Assembly: GCA_964560325.1 (NCBI GenBank) | Contig: CAZLLV010000074.1 | Coordinates: 1 to 5,498, forward strand | Length of the DNA stretch: 5,498 nt | DNA from: CAZLLV01 sp964560325 | GTDB taxonomy: Bacteria; Acidobacteriota; Thermoanaerobaculia; Multivoradales; DATKCC01 | Direction of reading: 5' to 3' | Shown here: piece by piece, positions 1-5,498 of the stretch | How the letters are laid out: every line of letters begins with the position of its first letter | Position numbering within the stretch: position 1 is the stretch's first letter | The notes under the pieces: generated by a model | What the model was told of the DNA's origin: nothing | The model's input: the letters and a program-made list of their open reading frames with translations, nothing else | Database searches by the model: none | Position numbers and translations under genes: made by a program

Positions 1-2045
1 CCGCCACCACGGCCGAGGGACTGCCCATCTTCTTCATCTCGCAGCTCGATCTCGAGGGCCGTCCCTGGAGCGTCTCGATCACGCGCTCCGACCTGAGCGC
101 CATGTTCACGCCCCAGTGGGAGGTGCCGCTGCCGACTCCCGAGGCGGTCCTGCTGCGCCCGGGGGAGCGGCTCGCCGAGCCGCGGTCCGGGCTCTACAAC
201 GGCAACGTGGCGCGCCTCTACCCCATCGTCGGCGAGAGCGGAGTCGACGGCGGGGATCCATCGGTCGCGCAGCACGTCGCCGAGAGCGAGATGGAGAACG
301 CCCCGGCGACCGTGGTCGGCCGGGTCGCCGGTACCATCGAGCAGTCGCGCGCGACCGGCCTGGGCGACCTGATCTCCGAGTCGATCGGGCGCGGGGCCGC
401 GCTCGTCCTCGTCACCCTCGGCGTCGTCGTCCTCGCCTTCGTCCTCGCATTGCGCCGGCGGATCGACTTCGCGAACGGCCTCGTGCTGGCGGCCGTCGCC
501 ACCCTCGCCTCGCTCGGCGCAGCGATCGGCCCCGGCCTCGGGCACGCCTTCGAGTGGGTGGGCGGTCTCTTCGCGGTCGGCTTCGACGCCCTCTTCCTCT
601 TCTTCCTGTGGGCGACCGCCGAGTCGCTGCTCCGGGACGCGGGCGGCGAGCCGGTCAACGCGCTCGACCTGCTGCGCCGCGGCCGGATCGACCGGAGGGT
701 GGGCCGCGGCACGATCTTCGGTCTCGGCGCGGGCGCGGCGATCGCGGCGCTCCCGCTCCTCGCCCACACCCTGCCCGAGCTCGGCGGGGCGTTCGCGAGC
801 GGCTTCCTACCGGAGAGGGCGAGTGTCCTCCTCCCCTTGTTCGAGGCCGGCCGCACGCCGTTCGACCTCGGCATCCGCCTGGCCGGCGAGACGCTCCTGG
901 TCCTCGCCCTCGCCCACCGGCTGCTGCCGCGCCCCTGGGTGCTCCCGGTCACGGTCGTCGCCGCCGCGCTCTTGCGCCTCGTCGGCACGCGCGACCTCGC
1001 CGCGTGGTGGGCCGACTACCTGGTCGGCCTCGCCGTCGTCGGCCTGGTCGTCCTCGTCTACCGGCAGGCGGGCGCGCTCGCTGCCCTCGTGGCCGCCGTC
1101 TCCGGCTACCTGTTCCCGGCCGCGGTCTTCAGCGCCCACTACCCGTCCTGGCTCACCGGTCCGCTGGCCGCGGCCGCCGCCGCCCTGGTGACCCTCGGAG
1201 TCGTCGGGTTCGCCGGCCTCGCGCGGGGCGAGGACGACGCGCGGCCGGTCGAGGGGGCCGGCTTCCTCGCCCGCCTCGACCAGGAGCGGCGGATGCGCTA
1301 CGAGATGGACCTGCTCGCTCGCATGCAGCTCGGCCTCCTGCCGCAGGAGGTGCCGAAGCCGGAGGGCTGGCAGCTCGCGGCGCGCTCGATGGTGGCCCAC
1401 GAGGTGGGCGGCGACTTCTACGACTTCCTGGAGGACGGTTCCGGCCGCCTCTGGATCGCCGCCGGCGACGTCGCCGGCCACGGCTCGTTCTGCTCGATCA
1501 GCCACGCGATGACGAAGGCCGCTCTGGCGAGCCTGGTGGCGCCGGAGCGCACGCCGGCCGAGGTACTGACGGAGGCCGACCGGGTGCTCCGGACCCTCGA
1601 CGCTCGCCGGATCTTCACCTCGCTCGCCCTGCTGCGGATCGACCCGGCGACCGGTGCCGGCCTCTTCGCCAACGCCGGCTACCCTTTCCCACTCGTGCGG
1701 CGGCCGGTGGCCGGGAGCGGCGAGCCCGCCGGAGCGGCGCCGGTGCGCGAGATCGAGCTCCCGGGGCTGCCGCTCGGACAGGGGCCGGCTCGCACCTACC
1801 AGGACGTACCGCTCGACCTCGCGCCCGGGGAGGCCCTGGTGCTCGCCTCCGACGGGCTGTTCGAGGCCCCGGCCGCGGACGGCGAGCCGTACGGCTTCGA
1901 GCGTTACCGCGCCCACCTGGGCGAGCTCGATCCCTCCTCCGCGGACCGTATCCTCCACACCCTCCTCGCCCGCTGGCGCGAGACGGTGGGCGAGCGGCCG
2001 ATGGAGGACGACACGACGGTCGTGGTCGTACGGCGGTGCGACTGA
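1..2045 (+). CDS. Polytopic membrane protein with C-terminal SpoIIE/RsbU-type PPM serine phosphatase domain (5' end outside the window)
   Basis: The reading frame is open from base 3 and reads as plausible protein (LPIFFISQLDLEG) before the first ATG at 102, so the gene starts upstream and is 5'-truncated here. Residues below are counted from that ATG. Residues 1-95 look soluble. About eight or nine hydrophobic segments follow between 99 and 372 (for example 99-117, 126-145, 153-172, 203-222, 303-320, 352-372). A charged helix at 391-412 leads into the phosphatase domain at about 405-645. Metal-binding acidic motifs are intact: GGDFYD (D438), GDVAGHG (D456), SDGLFEA (D584) and EDDTTVVVV (D636/D637). 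The usual NAGH motif reads NAGY (Y527). Family members dephosphorylate phosphoserine or phosphothreonine on anti-anti-sigma (STAS) proteins in partner-switching; the membrane part could sense a signal, which is inference. No STAS or anti-sigma kinase gene lies in the window. The family assignment is firm; the substrate is unknown. Confidence 0.93.
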   Translation, partial: ATTAEGLPIFFISQLDLEGRPWSVSITRSDLSAMFTPQWEVPLPTPEAVLLRPGERLAEPRSGLYNGNVARLYPIVGESGVDGGDPSVAQHVAESEMENAPATVVGRVAGTIEQSRATGLGDLISESIGRGAALVLVTLGVVVLAFVLALRRRIDFANGLVLAAVATLASLGAAIGPGLGHAFEWVGGLFAVGFDALFLFFLWATAESLLRDAGGEPVNALDLLRRGRIDRRVGRGTIFGLGAGAAIAALPLLAHTLPELGGAFASGFLPERASVLLPLFEAGRTPFDLGIRLAGETLLVLALAHRLLPRPWVLPVTVVAAALLRLVGTRDLAAWWADYLVGLAVVGLVVLVYRQAGALAALVAAVSGYLFPAAVFSAHYPSWLTGPLAAAAAALVTLGVVGFAGLARGEDDARPVEGAGFLARLDQERRMRYEMDLLARMQLGLLPQEVPKPEGWQLAARSMVAHEVGGDFYDFLEDGSGRLWIAAGDVAGHGSFCSISHAMTKAALASLVAPERTPAEVLTEADRVLRTLDARRIFTSLALLRIDPATGAGLFANAGYPFPLVRRPVAGSGEPAGAAPVREIELPGLPLGQGPARTYQDVPLDLAPGEALVLASDGLFEAPAADGEPYGFERYRAHLGELDPSSADRILHTLLARWRETVGERPMEDDTTVVVVRRCD

Positions 2046-2066
2046 AGAATCGCTAGGGACGGATTG

Positions 2067-2081
2067 CTAGTGGACCACTAG
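2067..2081. terminator. Perfect 15-base inverted repeat between convergent genes, possible bidirectional terminator
   Basis: CTAGTGG-A-CCACTAG is a perfect inverted repeat lying 21 bases after the phosphatase stop codon and overlapping the rlpA stop codon at 2078-2080. As RNA it can form a 6-bp stem with a GAC loop on either strand. There is no clear U-tract and the stem is not GC-rich, so it is a weak candidate for an intrinsic terminator; it could equally be a protein-binding site. The position between two converging genes is the main argument for a termination role. Confidence 0.35.
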
Positions 2082-2707
2082 TTCAAGAGCTCGAGCTGCA
2101 CGCGCCCGTGACCGCGGCGGAGCAGCCCGATCTCCTGCGCGGCGCTGCGGGAGAGATCGATCACCCGACCAGCGGCGAACGGACCGCGGTCGTTGATGCG
2201 GACGACGACCGAGCGGCCGTTCGCGAGGCTGGTCACCCGCACCTTCGAGCCGAACGGCAGGCTTCGGTGCGCGGCCGTCGGCGCCGCGCCGCGGTACGGC
2301 TCGCCGCTCGCCGTCGATCGGCCTTCGAGGGCGTCGTGGTAGTAGCTCGCGGAACCCTCGCCAAGCGGCTCGCCGGCGGCCTCGTCGGCCGGAGCCGGCG
2401 GCACCCGGCCCGCGGGGACGTCGACCAGGTCCTCGCCGCTCGGCGCGCCCGGGTCGACCTCCTCCACGCCGGCGACGCCGCGCCCGAGGGGGACGGCGTC
2501 CTGACCATCATCGGCGACCAGGGAGACCCCGGCGAACGTCAGAGCCAAGGCGGCGAGCACGCCCAGCAGGGCCGACCGGCGCCGGTAGCGGCGCACGTCG
2601 TGCCGGAGCCGGACGATTCGCCGGGCGGCCCCCGCGCGGAGGCGTTCCCGCCGGCCCGGGCGGGGTTCGTCGTTCGGTCGATGGGTCGTCGTGGCTCTCT
2701 CGGTCAT
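2078..2707 (-). CDS. rlpA: RlpA-like double-psi beta-barrel protein with N-terminal membrane anchor
   Basis: The protein has 209 residues. The C-terminal domain (about 117-209) carries the RlpA signature in order: GSASYY (118-123), GRSTASGE (129-136), TAAHRSLPFG (144-153), VRINDRGPF (169-177), and RVIDLSRSAA (181-190). E136, H147 and D173 match positions implicated in the lytic transglycosylase activity of Pseudomonas RlpA, which cleaves peptidoglycan glycan strands lacking stem peptides. Residues 1-44 are strongly Arg-rich, 45-64 form one hydrophobic segment, and 65-116 are an acidic, Pro/Ala/Gly-rich linker. There is no cysteine anywhere, so no lipobox, and the protein ends directly after the barrel with no SPOR domain, unlike E. 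coli RlpA. A periplasmic domain held by a signal anchor is therefore inferred. ATG at 2707 has an AGG 9 bases upstream and a stronger GGAAGG 13 bases upstream. It stands alone as a transcription unit, divergent from the VWFA-like gene. RlpA-family membership is secure; activity is not tested. Confidence 0.92.
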   Translation of the reverse strand: MTERATTTHRPNDEPRPGRRERLRAGAARRIVRLRHDVRRYRRRSALLGVLAALALTFAGVSLVADDGQDAVPLGRGVAGVEEVDPGAPSGEDLVDVPAGRVPPAPADEAAGEPLGEGSASYYHDALEGRSTASGEPYRGAAPTAAHRSLPFGSKVRVTSLANGRSVVVRINDRGPFAAGRVIDLSRSAAQEIGLLRRGHGRVQLELLN

Positions 2708-2882
2708 GGCTCGTTGCCTGCCTTCCGGAAAGTCGTCGGGGAGTCTAACCGACGAGTCTACGCTCGCCGGTGCGAAAAGGTGGATATCGGCGTAAATCTA
2801 TGCAAACACGAAGCCAATCGGCCCGCGCCACGCGCGGCCACGGTGGGTGGGCGCCCTTCGGCCACGATACGATCGCGGCGGC
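2708..2882. promoter_or_regulatory. Divergent intergenic region, promoters for rlpA and the VWFA-like gene expected here
   Basis: This 175-base gap separates two divergent genes, so both need promoters within it. It contains an island markedly richer in A/T than its surroundings at about 2771-2820 (gcgaaaagg, gtaaatctatgcaaacac). I could not match a convincing -35/-10 pair on either strand; the best minus-strand guess, TTGGCT (2817-2812) followed after 17 bases by TACGCC, is poor. A short GC-rich hairpin (CCGCGC-cac-GCGCGG, 2823-2837) lies in what would be the leader of the plus-strand gene. Promoter presence is inferred from gene layout. Confidence 0.45.
2733..2760 (-). promoter_or_regulatory. 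Hairpin with overlapping tandem heptamer upstream of rlpA
   Basis: On the plus strand TCGTCGG (2733-2739) pairs with CCGACGA (2749-2755), giving a 7-bp stem with a 9-base loop. Overlapping it, GAGTCTA occurs twice (2741-2747 and 2754-2760) with a 13-base period. The structure lies 26 bases before the rlpA start codon, so it could be a leader hairpin in the rlpA mRNA or an operator. No known regulator motif is recognised, and in DNA this GC-rich a 7-bp stem can arise by chance. Confidence 0.3.
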
Positions 2883-4265
2883 ATGCGCCCCCTCCAGCCC
2901 GCCCCCGTCCTCCTCTCGCTCGCCGTTCTTCACGCCTTCGCGTGGGCGGTGCCCGCCCAGGAGCCGCCGTCCTACCAGGGCACCGCCGAGGTCGTGGCGG
3001 TCGACGCGGTGGTCGATCTCGGTCCGGGCGCCGCCGGCCGGCTCCCCGGGGGTCGGAGAGCGCGCGCCCCGGAGACGCTCGAGGCCACGATCGACGGCGC
3101 CCCCGCGCCGGTGGTGGCGGTCGACGGGAGTGGCGACCGGCTGGAGAGGTTGGTCCTCTACTTCGATCTCGCCCTGTCGGACGACCACCAGGTCGCCTGG
3201 GCCGCTCAGCGGCTCGGCGACCGGGCGCGGGAGCTGGTTCGCCGGGGCCCGGTCGAGGTCGTGGCGGCGGCGCCGGTGCCGGTCACGACGCTGGCGCCCA
3301 CCCGCGACGTCGCGGCTCTCGAGGAGGCGCTCGGCCGGCTGGAGTTCCTGAGCGAGCCCTCGGACGAGCTGATCGAGCTCCGCCTCCGGTCGGGATCCGC
3401 CGGTGCCCCGGAGCCGTCGCCGCGCGAGCGAGCGCTGGTCCGGGAGCGCCTCGACGCGCTCCTCCTCGCCCTGGTCGACCGCTCGCGCCCGCCGGACGGA
3501 TTGGAAGAGGCCGCGCCCCGGCGGGCGGTGCTCCTCGCCACCGGCGGCTTCGACCTCGCCGGCTTCGAGCCGGACGTGGAGGAGACCGGCCACGCCCTCG
3601 CCGCCTACGGGTGGCGGGTGGTGCCGGTCCTCGCGCCCGAGCGGCGGGGGCTGCGTCCCGGCAAGCGGATCGGTAAGTGGCGGATCGCCGGGCTGGGCGC
3701 GACGCGCGAAGAGGACCGCGACCCGGAGCGCGCGGAGGCGTACCTGGAGCTGGCGAAGGCGCTCCGCGGCCAGGGGCAGACCGAGCGGGCGGCGGAGGCG
3801 GCCGAGGACGCGGCGTTCCACTTCTACGGCGATCCCCGCACCGCGGAGCGGGAGGCGGAGGCGCTGGCTCTCGCCGCCGAGCTCCACGGCGAGCTCGGCG
3901 ATCCGCAGCGGGCGCGCCGGGCGCTGCGGAAGGCTCTGCGCATCGACCCCGGCAGGCTCGCGGAGCACCCGGTGACCGCGGCGGTTCCGGCCGCCGAGGA
4001 GGCGCTCTCGGCGCTGGCCGACGGGGCGCGGGTGGTCCGGGACGAGGTCGCGCTCCGGCAGGCCCTCGATGCGCTCGGCGACCGGGCGGTGGTGACGGTC
4101 CAGGCGCCCGTGGACGCCGCGGCCGACGGAATCGGGCGGCTCGTGCTCCGGACGACGGGCGCCGGCCGGGAGGTCGCCGCCGGCTGGGTGCGGCTCGGAA
4201 CGCCGGCGGTGGTGAGCGCGGCCCGCGCCCGCACCGGCTCGGCCGGCGATCCGCCAAGCGACTGA
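2883..4265 (+). CDS. Exported VWFA-related protein with TPR repeats apparently inserted in the VWA-like fold
   Basis: I chose ATG 2883 (460 residues) over an in-frame GTG at 2847 because it places a signal peptide at the very N-terminus (about 1-26, ending VPAQ). Neither start has a good Shine-Dalgarno sequence. A short beta segment (AEVVAVDAVVDLG, 35-47) and ATIDGAPAPVVAV (68-80) resemble the opening of acidobacterial VWFA-related proteins. A VWA-like core follows: strand LVLYFDLALS (90-99), VEVVAAAPV (124-132), APTRDVAALEEAL (138-150), RRAVLLATGG (213-222), and WRVVPVLAP (244-252). The MIDAS metal site is degraded: DxSxS reads D95-L-A-L-S99, and the expected SDG reads ATGG. Residues 284-356 form TPR-like helices, the clearest repeat being 324-356. 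Then ADGARVV...ALDALGDRAVVTVQAP (379-409) resembles the C-terminal part of VWFA-related proteins. A periplasmic or outer-membrane protein-interaction role is inferred; the actual function is unknown. Its stop is 17 bases from the convergent oxidoreductase stop. Confidence 0.75.
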   Translation: MRPLQPAPVLLSLAVLHAFAWAVPAQEPPSYQGTAEVVAVDAVVDLGPGAAGRLPGGRRARAPETLEATIDGAPAPVVAVDGSGDRLERLVLYFDLALSDDHQVAWAAQRLGDRARELVRRGPVEVVAAAPVPVTTLAPTRDVAALEEALGRLEFLSEPSDELIELRLRSGSAGAPEPSPRERALVRERLDALLLALVDRSRPPDGLEEAAPRRAVLLATGGFDLAGFEPDVEETGHALAAYGWRVVPVLAPERRGLRPGKRIGKWRIAGLGATREEDRDPERAEAYLELAKALRGQGQTERAAEAAEDAAFHFYGDPRTAEREAEALALAAELHGELGDPQRARRALRKALRIDPGRLAEHPVTAAVPAAEEALSALADGARVVRDEVALRQALDALGDRAVVTVQAPVDAAADGIGRLVLRTTGAGREVAAGWVRLGTPAVVSAARARTGSAGDPPSD

Positions 4266-4266
4266 A

Positions 4267-4292
4267 GGCTCCGTCGACCGAGTCAGGGAGCC
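4267..4292. terminator. Weak inverted repeat between converging gene ends
   Basis: GGCTCC (4267-4272) and GGAGCC (4287-4292) can form a 6-bp stem with a 14-base loop, which itself contains a 3-bp GAC/GTC mini-stem. The structure begins one base after the VWFA-like stop codon and spans the oxidoreductase stop codon (4283-4285). It has no U-tract on either strand. Its placement between convergent genes fits a bidirectional transcription end, but the stem is short for this base composition. Confidence 0.25.
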
Positions 4293-5230
4293 GATCGGAT
4301 GGCGTCGACCACGGCGAGCGCCGTCTCGAGCGCCCGCCGCCCTTCGAGCCCCGAGACGAAGAGAGCCTCTTCGCCCCGGCAGGCGGCGAGGAACGCCCGG
4401 TTCTCGCGCACCAGCGGCTCCGCCTTCTCCACCGCGAGATCGATCCGCTCGATCCGCCGCTCCTCGCCCGCCTCCTCGAGCCGGGCCCCCTTGACCTCCT
4501 GCTCCTGGTAGTCGAGCGAGAAGTAGCGGGAGCGGCCGAAGACGCGAAGCTTGCGCACCCTCTCGGACGAGACCCGCGAGGCGGTCAGGTTCGCGGCGCA
4601 GCCGCTCTCGAGCTCGATCCGCACGTTCGCGATGTCGATCCGCGGGGAGAGCACGTCGATGCCGGTCGCCCGCACCTCGGCGACCGGCGACGGATCGAGC
4701 GCGTGCAGGATCTGGAGGTCGTGGATCATCAGGTCGAGGACCACGTCGACGTCGAGGCTCCGGGGCGTGAAGACGGCGAGGCGCTGCACCTCGACGAAGC
4801 GGACGCCGCCTCCTGCGGAGCGCACTTCCGCCAGGAGCGCCGCCACCGCCGGGTTGAAGAACTCGACGTGGCCGACCGCGAGCACCTTCCCCGCCTTTTC
4901 GGCGCCCTCGATCAGCCGATCCGCCTCTTCGATCGACGACGCGATCGGCTTCTCGACCAGCAGGTGGATGCCGCGCGCGAGCAGCTCCACGCCGAGCTCG
5001 GCGTGGAGCGTGGTCGGCACCGCGACCACCGCCGCCTCGATCCCGGAGGCGAGCTCCTCGGCGCTCTCGAAGACCTTCGCCCCGTGGGGCTCGGCGACCG
5101 CCCGGGCGACGTCCCGGCGGGGGTCGTAGACCCCGACCAGCTCGGCCTCCGGGAGCTGGGACAGGATGCGCGTGTGGTGGCGCCCGAGGGCGCCGGTGCC
5201 GAACACGCCGACGCGGAGAGGGGCCGCCAC
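4283..5230 (-). CDS. Gfo/Idh/MocA-family NAD(P)-dependent oxidoreductase, likely GnnA-like (UDP-GlcNAc 3-dehydrogenase)
   Basis: The protein has 315 residues, normal for the family. An N-terminal Rossmann fold carries GVFGTGALGRHH (8-19), VAVPTTLHAEL (69-79) and the family VEKP motif (92-95) whose Lys94 sits at the nicotinamide site. The C-terminal substrate domain holds GHVEFFNPAV (120-129) and DVDVVLDLMIHD (160-171) with H170 a likely catalytic residue. These last two motifs resemble the oxidoreductases encoded in lpx gene clusters. GnnA of Acidithiobacillus ferrooxidans oxidises the 3-OH of UDP-GlcNAc before GnnB aminates it, giving the precursor of lipid A with amide-linked 3-acyl chains. 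The start is GTG at 5230, two bases after the lpxA stop, with GGAG five bases upstream, so the two genes are almost certainly co-transcribed and translationally coupled. No GnnB aminotransferase is in the window. Family assignment is near certain; the GnnA role rests on motif resemblance and context. The alternative is another nucleotide-sugar dehydrogenase. Confidence 0.9.
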   Translation of the reverse strand: MAAPLRVGVFGTGALGRHHTRILSQLPEAELVGVYDPRRDVARAVAEPHGAKVFESAEELASGIEAAVVAVPTTLHAELGVELLARGIHLLVEKPIASSIEEADRLIEGAEKAGKVLAVGHVEFFNPAVAALLAEVRSAGGGVRFVEVQRLAVFTPRSLDVDVVLDLMIHDLQILHALDPSPVAEVRATGIDVLSPRIDIANVRIELESGCAANLTASRVSSERVRKLRVFGRSRYFSLDYQEQEVKGARLEEAGEERRIERIDLAVEKAEPLVRENRAFLAACRGEEALFVSGLEGRRALETALAVVDAIRSAP

Positions 5231-5232
5231 CG

Positions 5233-5498
5233 CTACTCCACCCGCTCGCCCGGCTCGCCCGCCTCGTCACCGGCGGCCGCGCCCCGCTCGCCGCGCTTGC
5301 CCGGCCCGGCCTTGACCACGCCCCGCTTCGACGACGCGACGTACTCGACGAGGTAGTCGATCTCCTCGTGGCCGGCGAGCTCGGCACGGATCCGCTCGAG
5401 CGCCTGCGAGGTGTTGAGGCCCGAGGAGAGCAGGATCTTCATCGCGTCGCCGATCCGCTTCCTCACCTCGGGCGGCATGCCCTTGCGCCGCAGGCCGA
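5233..5498 (-). CDS. lpxA: LpxA, UDP-N-acetylglucosamine (or 3-amino analogue) O/N-acyltransferase, C-terminal part only
   Basis: Only the last 88 or so residues are visible; the gene continues beyond the right edge, and the internal ATG at 5478 is not the start. The segment GLRRKGMPPEVRKRI, then KILLSSGLNTSQALERIRAEL, then LVEYVASSKRGVVK follows the C-terminal helical domain of E. coli LpxA, which has GLKRRGF, YRSGKTLDE and FARSTRGLIR at the matching places. LpxA carries out the first acylation of lipid A synthesis in the cytoplasm, using hydroxyacyl-ACP. The left-handed beta-helix, the catalytic His and the residues that set acyl length and substrate choice are outside the window. After the normal family end (RGVVK) there is an extra tail of about 27 residues, rich in Gly, Ala, Glu and Arg. 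It is the upstream partner of the GnnA-like gene, with 2 bases between stop and start. Confidence 0.85.
   Translation of the reverse strand, partial: GLRRKGMPPEVRKRIGDAMKILLSSGLNTSQALERIRAELAGHEEIDYLVEYVASSKRGVVKAGPGKRGERGAAAGDEAGEPGERVE
5236..5239 (-). promoter_or_regulatory. Ribosome binding site for the GnnA-like gene, inside the lpxA end
   Basis: GGAG on the minus strand is formed by the last two sense codons of lpxA (GTG GAG), followed by its TAG stop and then CG before the GTG start. Spacing to the start codon is 5 bases. This supports GTG at 5230 as the real start and suggests reinitiation by ribosomes finishing lpxA. Confidence 0.7.

Noticed and set aside
99..1220. CPBP-type intramembrane protease as the identity of the membrane half of the phosphatase
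   Set aside because: One ATAESLLR segment superficially recalls the CPBP Glu motif, but the second Glu and the later conserved His motifs are not found.
116..2056. A 646-codon plus-strand frame overlapping the phosphatase gene
   Set aside because: It is a shadow frame with an Arg/Gly/Ala-rich product and no domains, whereas the frame ending at 2045 encodes the intact phosphatase motifs.
2847..2882. GTG at 2847 as the start of the VWFA-like gene
   Set aside because: It would add 12 charged residues ahead of the signal peptide and has no better ribosome binding site than ATG 2883.
2108..3676. A 522-codon plus-strand frame across rlpA, the divergent gap and the start of the VWFA-like gene
   Set aside because: It is antisense to rlpA and out of frame with the VWFA-like gene, and its product is low-complexity; it would also erase the promoter region.
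2745..5387. An 880-codon open frame on the minus strand running antisense to the VWFA-like gene and through the oxidoreductase region
   Set aside because: Its product is Arg/Pro/Gly-rich and shows no recognisable domain, it overlaps two well-supported genes in the wrong frame, and long stop-free frames are expected by chance at this GC content.
1..5498. Search for CRISPR repeats, tRNA/rRNA genes, transposase genes, attachment sites or defence genes
   Set aside because: No repeat array, RNA gene, mobile-element protein or defence domain could be recognised on either strand; gene content and base composition look uniform across the window.

Overview
This is a compact, very GC-rich (by eye 70% or more) stretch of a Gram-negative chromosome with five protein genes and almost no spare DNA. 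An LpxA C-terminus means a lipid A-bearing outer membrane. The gene set (VWFA-related secreted protein, multi-TM SpoIIE-type phosphatase, RlpA-like protein, lpxA next to a Gfo/Idh/MocA oxidoreductase) and the base composition resemble Acidobacteriota, perhaps a Thermoanaerobaculia-like lineage. That placement is an inference from protein style, not from a marker gene.

Layout from left to right: (1) a plus-strand gene entering from the left edge and ending at 2045 encodes a polytopic membrane protein with a C-terminal SpoIIE/RsbU-type PPM phosphatase domain. (2) Convergent to it, 2707 down to 2078 on the minus strand is a short RlpA-like double-psi beta-barrel protein; the 32-base gap holds a perfect 15-base inverted repeat. 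(3) A 175-base divergent intergenic region (2708-2882) contains an AT-rich island and a 7-bp hairpin overlapping a tandem heptamer. (4) A plus-strand gene at 2883-4265 encodes an exported, divergent VWFA-related protein whose VWA-like fold appears to be interrupted by TPR repeats. (5) Convergent to it, only 17 bases away, is the end of a minus-strand operon: the C-terminus of lpxA (running off the right edge) followed after 2 bases by a GnnA-like oxidoreductase (5230 to 4283).

The most biologically coherent part is the right end. The lpxA-oxidoreductase pair is a lipid A biosynthesis context and suggests, without proving, that the organism makes a 3-amino-modified UDP-GlcNAc precursor and amide-linked lipid A acyl chains. 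The other three genes are envelope or signalling functions with no obvious shared pathway.

I found no mobile element, CRISPR array, tRNA, rRNA, toxin-antitoxin pair or defence system, and no intergenic stretch over 300 bases. The window looks like ordinary core or near-core chromosome, with some unusual protein architectures rather than a clear new system.
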